This document shows positions 1-7,915 of a DNA stretch of 19,831 nt, piece after piece. The position numbers and the translations under genes were made by a program. Under the pieces are notes generated by a model. It was not told the origin of the DNA. It saw only the letters and a list, made by a program, of their open reading frames with translations, and made no database searches. The number at the start of each line of letters is the position of its first letter. The stretch's first letter is position 1. Origin of the DNA: CAYOXD01 sp964407825. GTDB taxonomy: Bacteria; Desulfobacterota; Desulfobacteria; Desulfobacterales; JAFDDL01. The stretch covers positions 1 to 19,831 of the forward strand of contig CAYOXD010000056.1 in assembly GCA_964407825.1 (NCBI GenBank). The letters run 5' to 3'.

Positions 1-545
1 GGGTGGACTATCACCCCTATCTCGCCCGGGAGGACGGCCGTCTGCCCATGAGCGATTTTGGCGGCGTGCACCGATACAACGTCACCGGGCTCTTTCACGA
101 TATGTGGGGCTTCCCGTCGAGCAATCCCAAGGTGGTGCATGGTCTTATCCGTCACCTGGTGGACAAGATCAACCACAACGCCACGCAGCTGGCCCGTTAC
201 AAGGAGTACTTTCTGGACGATGCCCGGACGGTTCTCATCTCTTATGGGTCTGCTGCCCGCTCCGCCCTTCACGTGGTCCGAAAGGCCCGCAGCAAGGGCG
301 ATCGCATGGGCCTGCTGGAGCTTCAAACCCTGTGGCCCTTTCCCAGGTCCATTGTTCAGGACCGATGCCATCTGGCCCGCCGCATCTTGGTGGTGGAGAT
401 GAACATGGGGCAAATCGCGGAATCGGTCCGTGCCGCCGTGGATCATCCGGAACGGGTGTTTCTGGCCAACCGGGTGGACGGCGAGCTGATTACGCCCACC
501 AACATCCGGGATTTTTTGCGGGTGATCCAGGGCGAGGGGGTGTAG
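1..545 (+). CDS. korA: 2-oxoacid:ferredoxin oxidoreductase, alpha subunit (C-terminal part only)
   Basis: Partial gene: the frame is open from base 3 and the true start lies outside the window; it ends at a TAG at 543-545. About 180 residues are visible. They correspond to the C-terminal part of the alpha chain of 2-oxoacid:acceptor oxidoreductases, including the segment around VLISYGSAAR and the LLELQTLWPFP strand typical of the transketolase C-terminal-like domain. The enzyme family oxidatively decarboxylates 2-oxoacids with CoA and ferredoxin, or runs the reverse carboxylation, in the cytoplasm. The assignment rests strongly on the beta and gamma genes that follow directly. Substrate (2-oxoglutarate versus branched-chain 2-oxoacid) cannot be settled from this part, so the kor name is a best guess over vor. 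The next gene starts 2 bases after the stop, indicating one operon. Confidence 0.85.
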   Translation, partial: VDYHPYLAREDGRLPMSDFGGVHRYNVTGLFHDMWGFPSSNPKVVHGLIRHLVDKINHNATQLARYKEYFLDDARTVLISYGSAARSALHVVRKARSKGDRMGLLELQTLWPFPRSIVQDRCHLARRILVVEMNMGQIAESVRAAVDHPERVFLANRVDGELITPTNIRDFLRVIQGEGV

Positions 546-547
546 CC

Positions 548-1357
548 ATGGCCATGAAAAAATACCTGCGAGAGCGGTTTTTCCCCCACATCTGGTGTCC
601 CGGGTGCGGACATGGGACCGTTTTGAACGGTATGCTCCGGGCCTTTGAAAAGCTGGGCCTGAGCCGCAACGAGGTGGTCATGGTCTCGGGTATCGGCTGC
701 TCGGCCCGGATCACCGGCTACGTGGATTTCCACACCCTGCATACCCTTCATGGCCGGGCCCTGGCATTTGCCACGGGCGTCAAGATGAGCCTGCCGGGAC
801 TCACCGTCGTTGTCCCCATGGGGGATGGAGACGCCTTGGCCATCGGCGGCAACCACTTCATCCATGCGGCCCGCCGCAACATCGACCTGACGGCCCTGGT
901 CCTGAACAACCGCATCTACGGCATGACCGGGGGCCAGTATTCCCCCGCCACCGGCTACGGGTGTTTGGCCACCACCGCGCCCTTCGGGGTGATCGACCAT
1001 GGCTTCGATATCGTTCGGCTCAGCGAGGCGGCCGGTGCCACCTTCGTGGCCCGCACCACCACCTACCATGTTCAGGAAATGTCGGACATCATCGGTCAGG
1101 CCATCCTGCACGAGGGGTTTTCGGTGGTGGAGATCATGAGTCAGTGCCCCACCTATTTCGGTCGGAAGAACCGGCAGGGGGATGCCGTGGAGATGATGCG
1201 GCGTTTCAAGGAGAACACCACCCCCATCGGCTCCCGGGACAAGGCGGATAACCCCGATCTGATCGAAAGGGGGATCTTCGTGCAGAAGGAGCTTCCCGAG
1301 TACTGCAGCGAATATCAGAAGATGATGGACCAGGCGATGAAAGGACCTTCCCCATGA
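548..1357 (+). CDS. korB: 2-oxoacid:ferredoxin oxidoreductase, beta subunit (TPP and 4Fe-4S binding)
   Basis: 269 residues starting at ATG 548, preceded by AGGGGG at 535-540. The frame stays open further upstream over korA, but that extension is not gene-like. The protein shows the family's four iron-sulfur cysteines: CPGCGHG (Cys17, Cys20), Cys51 in GIGCSAR and Cys200 in SQCPTYFGR. The thiamine diphosphate motif runs from GDGDA (about 92-96) to the NN pair at 120-121, followed by YGMTGGQYSP. This is the short beta subunit of the OGOR/VOR type, which forms the active site with the alpha chain and passes electrons to ferredoxin. The gamma gene overlaps it by 4 bases (ATGA), so alpha, beta and gamma are probably translationally coupled. 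All expected catalytic elements are intact. Specificity for 2-oxoglutarate is an inference. Confidence 0.92.
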   Translation: MAMKKYLRERFFPHIWCPGCGHGTVLNGMLRAFEKLGLSRNEVVMVSGIGCSARITGYVDFHTLHTLHGRALAFATGVKMSLPGLTVVVPMGDGDALAIGGNHFIHAARRNIDLTALVLNNRIYGMTGGQYSPATGYGCLATTAPFGVIDHGFDIVRLSEAAGATFVARTTTYHVQEMSDIIGQAILHEGFSVVEIMSQCPTYFGRKNRQGDAVEMMRRFKENTTPIGSRDKADNPDLIERGIFVQKELPEYCSEYQKMMDQAMKGPSP

Positions 1358-1890
1358 CCCGCACCCGACTTGTCTTTTCAGGCTCCGGCGGACAGGGCGT
1401 CATTACCGCCGCCATCATCCTGGCCGAGGCGGCGGTTCTCCATGAACACCTGAATGCGGTTCAGTCCCAGGATTATGGCGCCGAGGCCAGGGGAGGGGCC
1501 ACCCGAAGCGATGTCATCATTTCGGATACCGACATCTTCTACCCCAAGGTGGTCCAGCCGAACATCCTGGTATGCCTCACCCAGTCGGCCTACAGCAAGT
1601 ACAGATCCATCATTCGGCCGGGAGGCCTGCTGCTCACGGACAGCCGGTTTGTGAGCCTCGAAAAGAAGGTGGACGCCCATCAGGAGCAGCTGCCCATATG
1701 GGAGTCGGTCATGGCCGAGATTGGAAACCCGGTGGTATTCAACATCTGCATGCTGGGGGCGCTCATCGAGCGGACGGGGCTCGTGAGCCCCGGTGCCATC
1801 CTGAAGGTGCTCGAAACGCGCATTGCCGCCAGTCTCATGGAAATAAACCGCCAGGCCCTGGATCTGGGGATGCGCCTGGTTTCGCAATGA
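1354..1890 (+). CDS. korC: 2-oxoacid:ferredoxin oxidoreductase, gamma subunit
   Basis: 178 residues from ATG 1354, overlapping the korB stop by 4 bases. The N-terminus has the gamma-domain signature VFSGSGGQGV (residues 7-16) and, further on, the conserved stretch QDYGAEARGGATRSDVI. Both are typical of the POR gamma family, which completes the alpha-beta-gamma enzyme and helps form the CoA-binding surface. Length is normal for a stand-alone gamma chain. It is the last gene of this + strand operon: the next gene, fabD, is convergent and ends 120 bases away. I see no convincing GC-rich stem plus T-run in 1891-2009. A small ferredoxin-like korD subunit is not present after korC and, if it exists, would lie upstream of the window. 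Confidence 0.9.
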   Translation: MTRTRLVFSGSGGQGVITAAIILAEAAVLHEHLNAVQSQDYGAEARGGATRSDVIISDTDIFYPKVVQPNILVCLTQSAYSKYRSIIRPGGLLLTDSRFVSLEKKVDAHQEQLPIWESVMAEIGNPVVFNICMLGALIERTGLVSPGAILKVLETRIAASLMEINRQALDLGMRLVSQ

Positions 1891-2009
1891 TCTGAGCTCC
1901 GAGCTTCCCTTTGTCGGTCCCACCCCACAATCGCTGCAGTGCAACTGAGCCGCCCTGGGACTTCGGTCATCCCCATTTCAGCGTATTCTCCCATAAACAC
2001 GACTGCCGC

Positions 2010-2948
2010 CTATACCACTTTGAAAAAAGCCTCAAACGATTGAAGGTCATTGACCGTGAAGATGGTTTTTGAAGCCTCCCGGGGCAGGGTTTTCTTCAGC
2101 AGGCCCGTCAGGACCTTTCCGGGCCCCACCTCCACGAAAAGATCGGGGGCACCCCCCATCATCGCCACCATGGTGTCGTACCAGCGGACCGGGGAACACA
2201 GCTGCTTTGCCAGGAGGGACCGGATCACCTGGGGATCCGGTTCTGATGCCGCGGTCACGTTGTGAAGGACCTTTCCCTTGGCCGGTGCTGAGAATGCAAC
2301 GGTGTTCAGAAATGCCTCAAACTCATCCACAGCTCCCAAGATGAGCTCGCTGTGCCATGGGCCGCTCACATTCAGGGGGATGGCCTTGGCGCCCCTCTCT
2401 GCGGCCAGGGCACCGGCATGGGCCACAGGCTCCGGTGCCCCGGTGATCACGATCTGCTTTTCGGAGTTGTGGTTGGCCACCGAGACGATTCCGGCCTCCG
2501 CGGCCACCGAGACGATTTTTGACACCGCATCGATGGTGAGGCCCAAAATTGCCTGCATGGCCCCCGGATGCCCGGTGGCCTCCCGGTGCATCAGCTTTCC
2601 CCGTTCCAGCACGATGCGCAGGGTATCCTCGGGGGAGATGACGCCCGCAGCGGCCAACGCTGAGAACTCCCCCAGACTGTGTCCGGCAGAAAGGCAGGGG
2701 CAGAGGCCTTCCCTTTCCAGAACCGCCAGGCAGGCCAGGTTGATCACGGTGATCGCAGGTTGAAGGTTGATGGTCAGGGTCAGCTCGCTGAAAGGGCCCT
2801 TGAAGCACAACCTGGCCAGATCCATGTGGGTCAGCTCGGAGGCCATGTCGAAAAGTTCCCTTACATAATCGAATTCCCGGTACAGCGCCTCTCCCATGCC
2901 CACAGACTGGGAGCCCTGACCCGGGAACAAAAATGCGATCTTTTTCAT
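2010..2948 (-). CDS. fabD: Malonyl-CoA:ACP transacylase
   Basis: 312 residues, the normal length for FabD. It transfers malonyl groups from CoA to acyl carrier protein at the start of fatty acid synthesis. Visible signatures: FPGQGSQ at 8-14, the nucleophile elbow GHSLGE with catalytic Ser91, Arg116 (position expected to bind the malonyl carboxylate) and catalytic His199 in GPWHS. The last motif is GAFHS in most bacterial FabDs, so the Trp is mildly unusual. The C-terminal VEVGPGKVL is also typical. Its ATG at 2948 overlaps the hemA stop by 4 bases, so it is the terminal gene of the haem/cytochrome operon read from 7636. This is an odd place, since fabD usually sits with fabH, fabG, acpP and fabF. 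It could serve general lipid synthesis; no other fab gene is nearby. Confidence 0.94.
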   Translation of the reverse strand: MKKIAFLFPGQGSQSVGMGEALYREFDYVRELFDMASELTHMDLARLCFKGPFSELTLTINLQPAITVINLACLAVLEREGLCPCLSAGHSLGEFSALAAAGVISPEDTLRIVLERGKLMHREATGHPGAMQAILGLTIDAVSKIVSVAAEAGIVSVANHNSEKQIVITGAPEPVAHAGALAAERGAKAIPLNVSGPWHSELILGAVDEFEAFLNTVAFSAPAKGKVLHNVTAASEPDPQVIRSLLAKQLCSPVRWYDTMVAMMGGAPDLFVEVGPGKVLTGLLKKTLPREASKTIFTVNDLQSFEAFFKVV

Positions 2949-4276
2949 AAATTGACACCTCTTTCCAGGGATGAAGCCGATGGCTCCTGCTCCCCGTCCG
3001 GTTCACGGTTCTCATCCAGCTGAAACATGCGTCTGACCGCGTCGAGATAAATATTCATATCCCCATGAATATCTTCACGTTTCAGAAACAGGGTGGGGTA
3101 GTGAAGGATCCGGTTGATAAGGGCGGTCTTCATCCTCGAAAAGGCCTCGCGGTCGGCCGCCTCCCTGTAACCGAGGCCCTTGAGGGTCCGTTCCAGCTCG
3201 ATATCCACAATATCGGAAAGTTGGCTGCGCAGAGCCTTGATGGTGGGGACCACTTCAAGACTTTCATGCCACTTTCGGAACTGGATCACCGCTTCGTCCA
3301 CAAGGCGGTCGGCCTTGACCGCCTCCCGTTCCCGGTCCTCGATGTTCTCGGTTACCACCTCCTTCAGATCATCGATATCATAGACATAGGCATTGGTCAT
3401 TCGATTGATGACGGGGTCGATGTCCCGGGGGACGGCGATGTCGATGAAAAACAGCGGGCGGTTCTTGCGGGTGCGCATGACGGCCTTGACATGGCCGGGC
3501 AGAATCACGTATTGCCGGGCGCCGGTGGAGCTGATGATGATGTCCACCTCGGCCAGCGCATCGGGGATTTCCTCGAAGCGGATGGCGCGGCCCCGGTAAC
3601 GGCCGGCCAGTTCCACGGCGCGCTCGAAGGTCCGGTTGGCCACCCGGATATCGCTCGCCTTGTTTCGGATCAGGTGCTCCACGGCCAGCTCCGCCATCTC
3701 GCCGGCGCCCACCAGGAGCACTTTTTTCCCATCGAGGGCACCGAATATCTTTCGTCCCAGCTCGATGGCCGCATAGCTGATGGACACGGCGTGGCCGCCG
3801 ATACCCGTTTCCGTGCGAATCCGCTTGGCCAGCCAGAAGGCCCGGTGCAGGAGACGGTTTAATACCACGCCGGTGCTCTTTTCCTGGGTGGCCTGCCTGT
3901 AGGCGGTCTTGATCTGTCCCAGAATCTGAGGCTCTCCCACCACCATGGAGTCCAGGCTCGCGGCCACCCGGAACACGTGGCGGACCGCTTCGATGCCGGA
4001 ATAGTGATAGAGGCTTTCCTCGAACAGCTTTCCAGGGACCTTTTTATATTCTGATAGAAAGGCCTTGAGCGCGTCCAGGGCATCCTCTCCTTCCCGGCCG
4101 ATATAGAGGATCTCCACCCGGTTGCAGGTGGAAAAGAGGATTACCTCCTGGATGGCTGTGAGTTGCCTGAGCCGGGCCATGGCGTGGATGGCTTCCGGCC
4201 CCGTGAAGGCAAGGCACTCCCGGACCGCCACCGGGGCGGTTTTGTGATTGAGGCCCACTAGGTAGATGTTTTGCAT
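2945..4276 (-). CDS. hemA: Glutamyl-tRNA reductase
   Basis: 443 residues, normal for the family. It reduces glutamyl-tRNA(Glu) to glutamate-1-semialdehyde with NADPH, the first committed step of C5-pathway tetrapyrrole synthesis. Seen in the sequence: N-terminal GLNHKTAPV, the nucleophilic Cys51 in FSTCNRVEIL, the conserved SLDSMVVGEPQILGQ stretch around 108-121, the Rossmann motif LLVGAGEMAE at about 187-196, and the dimerisation helix domain near 310-420. It starts at ATG 4276, five bases after the stop of the CcsA-like gene. It overlaps fabD by 4 bases downstream. The CcsA/HemX-like gene upstream is a common hemA neighbour, which supports a shared role in haem supply. All key residues are present, so it should be active. 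Confidence 0.96.
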   Translation of the reverse strand: MQNIYLVGLNHKTAPVAVRECLAFTGPEAIHAMARLRQLTAIQEVILFSTCNRVEILYIGREGEDALDALKAFLSEYKKVPGKLFEESLYHYSGIEAVRHVFRVAASLDSMVVGEPQILGQIKTAYRQATQEKSTGVVLNRLLHRAFWLAKRIRTETGIGGHAVSISYAAIELGRKIFGALDGKKVLLVGAGEMAELAVEHLIRNKASDIRVANRTFERAVELAGRYRGRAIRFEEIPDALAEVDIIISSTGARQYVILPGHVKAVMRTRKNRPLFFIDIAVPRDIDPVINRMTNAYVYDIDDLKEVVTENIEDREREAVKADRLVDEAVIQFRKWHESLEVVPTIKALRSQLSDIVDIELERTLKGLGYREAADREAFSRMKTALINRILHYPTLFLKREDIHGDMNIYLDAVRRMFQLDENREPDGEQEPSASSLERGVNL

Positions 4277-4281
4277 AACCC

Positions 4282-5100
4282 TTATTTTGTAAATTCACCG
4301 TGGTGTCCTCCCAGCAGGAAGTTGACACCGAAAAAAGTAAACAGAAGCACCATAAAACCGATGATGGACATGATGGCCGCTTTACGGCCCCGCCAGCCGA
4401 CTGTCAACCGTTCGTGCAGGATGGCGGCATAGAACAGCCACATGATGCCGGACCAGACTTCCTTGACATTCCAGCTCCAGAATTTTCCCCATATCACCTT
4501 GGCATAGAGCATGCCGCTGACAAGCCCGATGGTCAGCAGGGTAAAGCCCATAACGAGGCACCGGTAGCCCATGTTGTCCAGCAGATCCAGGGAAGGAAGG
4601 CGTTTGAAAAAGAACCCGCGGCGTTTTGCCTTGATGCCGTGTTCCTGGAGAAGATAGAGAAAACCGGCTCCGCAGGCCAGGGCGAAGGCACCGTTTCCCA
4701 GAAACATGGTCAATACGTGAAAAAAAAGCCAGAAACTCTTGAAAAACGGAGCCGTGGCGCCCGTCGCATCGGGGGTCCGCAGGGTCACGACCATGATTAC
4801 GGTCGCCATGGGGGCTGCGTAGAGCCCCAGCACCTTGACGGGGAGCCAGTATTGAAAGAGCAAAAAAACGGCGACGAGGGCCCAGCCAGCGAACAGCAGG
4901 GTCTGGTGAAGGTCGTGCCCCGGGAAGAAGCCCGTGTTCAGGTATCCTCCCACCAGGGACGCGCTGTGGGCCAGAAAACCGGCCGCCATGAGGCCGTAGC
5001 CCAGCTGTTGGAGACGCTCATGCTGAAAGAAGAGGTATGATAAATAGCCCGCCGAACTCAGCAGGTAAAAAAACAGCGTGATGAGATTGATTTCCTGCAT
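4282..5100 (-). CDS. CcsA/HemX-like membrane protein for cytochrome c assembly
   Basis: 272 residues if ATG 5100 is the start, which has an AAAGGGG ribosome site upstream. A GTG at 5160 would add 20 residues but directly abuts the previous stop. The protein is nearly all hydrophobic with about eight membrane helices. It contains a tryptophan-rich motif WGKFWSWNVKEVW at 204-216, matching the WWD-type haem-handling motif of CcsA/CcsB and HemX proteins, followed by His229 in AILHERLTVGWRGRK. Another conserved-looking His is His128 in FFHVLTMFLGNGAF. The usual Asp of the WxWD core is Asn here. By family it would move or hold haem for c-type cytochrome maturation at the outer face of the membrane, or influence HemA level as proposed for HemX. 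Position just upstream of hemA fits both. A CcsB/ResB partner is not in the window. Confidence 0.82.
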   Translation of the reverse strand: MQEINLITLFFYLLSSAGYLSYLFFQHERLQQLGYGLMAAGFLAHSASLVGGYLNTGFFPGHDLHQTLLFAGWALVAVFLLFQYWLPVKVLGLYAAPMATVIMVVTLRTPDATGATAPFFKSFWLFFHVLTMFLGNGAFALACGAGFLYLLQEHGIKAKRRGFFFKRLPSLDLLDNMGYRCLVMGFTLLTIGLVSGMLYAKVIWGKFWSWNVKEVWSGIMWLFYAAILHERLTVGWRGRKAAIMSIIGFMVLLFTFFGVNFLLGGHHGEFTK

Positions 5101-5160
5101 GGGTAACCCCTTTGAGCCTGTTTGAACCATCATAACGGCCGCCTGGAATAGGTTCCGCAC

Positions 5161-5826
5161 CTATCCGTGCCAGTGAATCAGCCGTTCCACCTCGTAGCCT
5201 TCGCCGAGAATGTCGAAAAGAAGGCGGTTGACGCCATTGGTGTCCCGTTCCCGGATCCGTGCCAAGAGCCCGCCCTTGATCAGCCCTTCAAAAAGCGGCT
5301 TGTGGGCCTCGGGAGCGTGGGCCTCTGCCAAAAGCCGGCTGCGAATCGCTCCCATCAGTTCGAGAAGGGTCTTATACTCCTGGCCGAATTGGCCCTCCAG
5401 TTCCTTTCGTAGGTGCCGGGCAAAGGCTGGGCTCTTTCCGGAGGTGGAGACGGTCAACACCAGGTCCCCCTGCGCGATGATGGCCGGCAGGATGAAATTG
5501 CAGGCCGCCGGTCGATCGGCGATGTTGCATAGAACGTTTCTGGAGAGGGCGTCGCTGCTGATCTGCTGGTTGATCGCCTCGCTGTCCGTGGCGCCGATCA
5601 CCAGAAAGGTCTCCTCCAGGTCCGCCGCTCTGTAGTCGCGACGGTGCCAGATAATCTTTCCCGTCGCCGCCAGTTCCTGCAAGGCACTGCCCGCCTCGGG
5701 GCTTACCACCGTTACCCGGGCGCCGCAGGACAGAAGGGTTCTGACCTTCCGAAGGCCCACGGCACCGCCGCCCACCACCAGGCACCGGCGGTCTTTGACA
5801 TCCAGGTTCACCGGATAATATCTCAT
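5161..5826 (-). CDS. Precorrin-2 dehydrogenase / sirohydrochlorin ferrochelatase (CysG N-domain, Met8p type)
   Basis: 221 residues, matching stand-alone CysG-N/Met8p proteins; no uroporphyrinogen methyltransferase domain is attached. It oxidises precorrin-2 to sirohydrochlorin with NAD+ and, in bifunctional members, inserts iron to form sirohaem. Sequence evidence: the NAD-binding LVVGGGAVGLRK at 16-27, ATD at 79-81, Asp104 in NIADRPAACNF at the place of the essential Asp in CysG and Met8p, and TVSTSGKSPAFAR around 125-137, the loop that carries a phosphoserine in Salmonella CysG. Sulfate reducers need sirohaem for dissimilatory sulfite reductase and also use a sirohaem route to haem, so its place before hemA is sensible. 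Its ATG at 5826 overlaps the MBL gene stop by 4 bases. Confidence 0.93.
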   Translation of the reverse strand: MRYYPVNLDVKDRRCLVVGGGAVGLRKVRTLLSCGARVTVVSPEAGSALQELAATGKIIWHRRDYRAADLEETFLVIGATDSEAINQQISSDALSRNVLCNIADRPAACNFILPAIIAQGDLVLTVSTSGKSPAFARHLRKELEGQFGQEYKTLLELMGAIRSRLLAEAHAPEAHKPLFEGLIKGGLLARIRERDTNGVNRLLFDILGEGYEVERLIHWHG

Positions 5827-6602
5827 AGGTGCATCCGCATCAGATCCTCGGCCAGAACCACTGGTCCGTCAAAGGTTTTTCGGCACTGCCGCAGCATGTC
5901 GGCCCCCTCACATTCCGGATAAAAGTGAGTTAGCACCAGTTTTCCTACCCGAGCCCGGGCCGCGATGCGGCCCGCCAGCGAAGGGGTCAGATGCCCCGGG
6001 GTTTTCAGCTCGTCGGGCAGTGCCGCCTCGCAAATGAGCACGTCGGCGCCTCGGGCCAGCCTGACCAGGTCCTCATTCTCGTCCGTGTCGCCGGAATATA
6101 CCACTGATTTTCCGTCCGGGCCAGTGATCCGATAGGCGAGGCTTTCGGGCCGATGCGCCATGGGTGCGGTTTTCAGGTGGAAATCCGCGAAATCAATTCC
6201 ATCGGACCGGGAAACCGCCAGTGATACCAGGTGGATTCGTTGGGGGGCCAGATCGATCCATTCCCCGAACACCGCTTTCAAGCCATTGAAGAACAGCCCG
6301 ATTCCTTCTCCGGCGGCCAGCGTCAGGGGCCTGTTTCGCGGAACCGGGGAGGGATACTTGTTGGCAAACAGAAAGGCCACCAGCTCTCCGGAATGATCCG
6401 GGTGAAAATGGCTCAGGAACAGATGGGAAATATCGAAAACCGACCGACCCGCCTCCAGCAGCCGGCGCATGGTGCCGGGCCCGATGTCGAGCAGGATGGC
6501 GGCCTGGCCGGTTTCAACCAGAACGGCGCAGGCGCTGCGGGCGAGCGACGGCACACAGGTGCCGGACCCCAGTATGGTCACGCAGGTACGCGCTGCTCTC
6601 AC
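5823..6602 (-). CDS. MBL-fold metallo-hydrolase, RNase Z-like
   Basis: 259 residues with the metallo-beta-lactamase fold in RNase Z/phosphodiesterase style. The metal motif is SHFHPDHSGE with His65, His67, Asp69 and His70. Further probable ligands are His150 (APMAHRPES), Asp172 (YSGDTDEN) and His226 (LTHFYPE), and a GHLTPS segment at 203-208 replaces the RNase Z GHST type. The start LGSGTCVPS at 11-19 is typical of this branch. The substrate cannot be named: tRNA 3' processing, cyclic nucleotide or another phosphoester are all possible, and the long RNase Z exosite arm is not evident. It overlaps the genes on both sides by 4 bases, between a DHH phosphoesterase and precorrin-2 dehydrogenase, so it is certainly co-transcribed with them. 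Confidence 0.85.
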   Translation of the reverse strand: MRAARTCVTILGSGTCVPSLARSACAVLVETGQAAILLDIGPGTMRRLLEAGRSVFDISHLFLSHFHPDHSGELVAFLFANKYPSPVPRNRPLTLAAGEGIGLFFNGLKAVFGEWIDLAPQRIHLVSLAVSRSDGIDFADFHLKTAPMAHRPESLAYRITGPDGKSVVYSGDTDENEDLVRLARGADVLICEAALPDELKTPGHLTPSLAGRIAARARVGKLVLTHFYPECEGADMLRQCRKTFDGPVVLAEDLMRMHL

Positions 6603-7636
6603 GGCTGCTCCTTCCGGAGCTCATCGGCCGTCGTCTTTTCCCGGCGGCGCCTTTTTCTCGGGGACTTTTCGATCTGGTCAACGATCCATTTAAACAGCGC
6701 CTTCGTGTTCCAGGCGTCAACCCCCCGGGGCAGGGTCGATACGTCTATTTCCGCACGGGCCATGCTTTTATGGCCGCCGGCCGAACCGAACTGCCCGAAG
6801 CTCTGTTTGGCAAGATTGCCCGCGCTCATCCGCAGCCCGTCATTTCGAAAAATGATCACCAGGGTGCCCTCGTAGATGCCGGAGACGATCGAGTAGTCGA
6901 CCTGTTCGACCCGCATGAAAAAATCGGCGATGAGCACGCAGATATCGGGGTTTGTAACTGCCCCCAGGTAGGCAAAGAGCCGGCCCTTGCGAATGCGCAT
7001 GCTGTCCAGCGCGATGCGGTAGTATCTCAAAAAGTCGAGCCGGATTTCATCCTGTTCGATTTTCCTGGCCAGGTGAATGTTGGCATGCCGGTACAGGAAC
7101 TGGAAGGCGCGGACATCCTCGATGAGTGTCGGGCGCTCGAAGTTGCCGGTGTCGGTCTTGATGGCGTGGAAAAGACCCGTGGCCAGCTTGACCGACGGCT
7201 TAATGTCAGCCGCCCTCAGGTATTCGGTGATGATGGTGGCGGTGGCACCGAAGGATGGCCGCACATCCTGGAAGGCGGCAGTGCAGGCGGTGAGCGGATG
7301 ATGATCGATGATCACATCCGGTGCCAGGGCGGCGAAGGCCTGATGGTGATCCGGCTGGGAGTCCACAAGGACCACCCGGTTGAATTGTTTCGGATCGATT
7401 TTGTCCATGTGCATCATTTTGACGTTCAAGAGGCGCACCATGGCCAGATTGTCGGGTCGTTTGATGATGTTGATGTGGGCCACCACAATGCCGGCCACCT
7501 TCCGCCACAGGAGCCGTTTAATCCCCATGGCGCTGGCAATGGCATCCGGATCGGCATTAATGGCGATCAGCACCTGATCGTCTCCCCTGAAGATGGAGTA
7601 AAATCGCCTCAATTTTTCCTGTGCCGACAGGGCCAT
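6599..7636 (-). CDS. DHH-family phosphoesterase (NrnA-like)
   Basis: 345 residues from ATG 7636 with AGGAGG at 7643-7648 six bases before it. The DHH domain has INADPDAIAS at 26-35, VDSQPDH at 91-97, the signature DHH at 111-113 and TDTGNF at 161-166. A DHHA1 domain ends with GSAGGHKSMARAEI, GGH at 287-289. These are the Mn-binding and substrate-binding motifs of NrnA/RecJ-like enzymes that act on short oligonucleotides, pAp or cyclic dinucleotide products. The first motif reads NADPDA where NrnA usually has NPDGDA, so the exact substrate may differ. The C-terminal tail (about 325-345) is Lys/Arg-rich. It is the first gene of the - strand operon and overlaps the MBL gene by 4 bases. Pairing of two phosphoesterase folds suggests related nucleotide work, but that is inference. 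Confidence 0.87.
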   Translation of the reverse strand: MALSAQEKLRRFYSIFRGDDQVLIAINADPDAIASAMGIKRLLWRKVAGIVVAHINIIKRPDNLAMVRLLNVKMMHMDKIDPKQFNRVVLVDSQPDHHQAFAALAPDVIIDHHPLTACTAAFQDVRPSFGATATIITEYLRAADIKPSVKLATGLFHAIKTDTGNFERPTLIEDVRAFQFLYRHANIHLARKIEQDEIRLDFLRYYRIALDSMRIRKGRLFAYLGAVTNPDICVLIADFFMRVEQVDYSIVSGIYEGTLVIIFRNDGLRMSAGNLAKQSFGQFGSAGGHKSMARAEIDVSTLPRGVDAWNTKALFKWIVDQIEKSPRKRRRREKTTADELRKEQP

Positions 7637-7759
7637 GGCAGCCCTCCTCGCTCCTGGTTTACCGCTGTTGCATCCGTCGTTAACCTTGAAAGGGTAAGAC
7701 GCATAAGTTGAAAAACAAAGCCCCTGCAGCGCCCTGCTGAGAGTTTCAGCCTGTGATGT

Positions 7760-7788
7760 TTCATACCATATTCATATGTCAATATAAA
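7760..7788 (-). promoter_or_regulatory. Candidate promoter for the DHH-to-fabD operon
   Basis: On the - strand: TTTATA (7783-7788), a 17-base spacer, then TATGAA (7760-7765) preceded by TGG, an extended -10 form. Four of six bases match the consensus in each box. It would give a leader of roughly 115 bases before ATG 7636. A perfect TTGACA overlaps the spacer on the same strand but has no fitting -10. Confidence 0.3.
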
Positions 7789-7851
7789 CCAGGCGAATTC
7801 CCTTGCGCCGTTGCGGGAAAAAAGATATGCGATGGCCTGTGGGGCACAAGA

Positions 7852-7915
7852 CCGTTTTTTCTTGACAATAAAACGGCTGAGTTGGTAATTGACTATCTTT
7901 GCGACTTTCTAAAAT
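7852..7915 (+). promoter_or_regulatory. Candidate promoter and inverted repeat before the ATP synthase operon
   Basis: A perfect inverted repeat with 7-base arms, CCGTTTT (7852-7858) and AAAACGG (7870-7876), encloses an 11-base loop that contains a consensus TTGACA (7862-7867). Slightly downstream are TTGACT (7889-7894) and TAAAAT (7910-7915), a fair -35/-10 pair but with a short 15-base spacer. No good -10 sits at the right distance from the TTGACA. A start near 7922 would leave a leader of about 90 bases before GTG 8013. The arrangement is suggestive of an operator over the promoter, no more. Confidence 0.3.

Noticed and set aside
104..547. Upstream extension of the korB frame to 104
   Set aside because: It lies in another frame over korA, reads as low-complexity Gly/Pro/Arg-rich sequence, and the family N-terminus with a good ribosome site is at 548.
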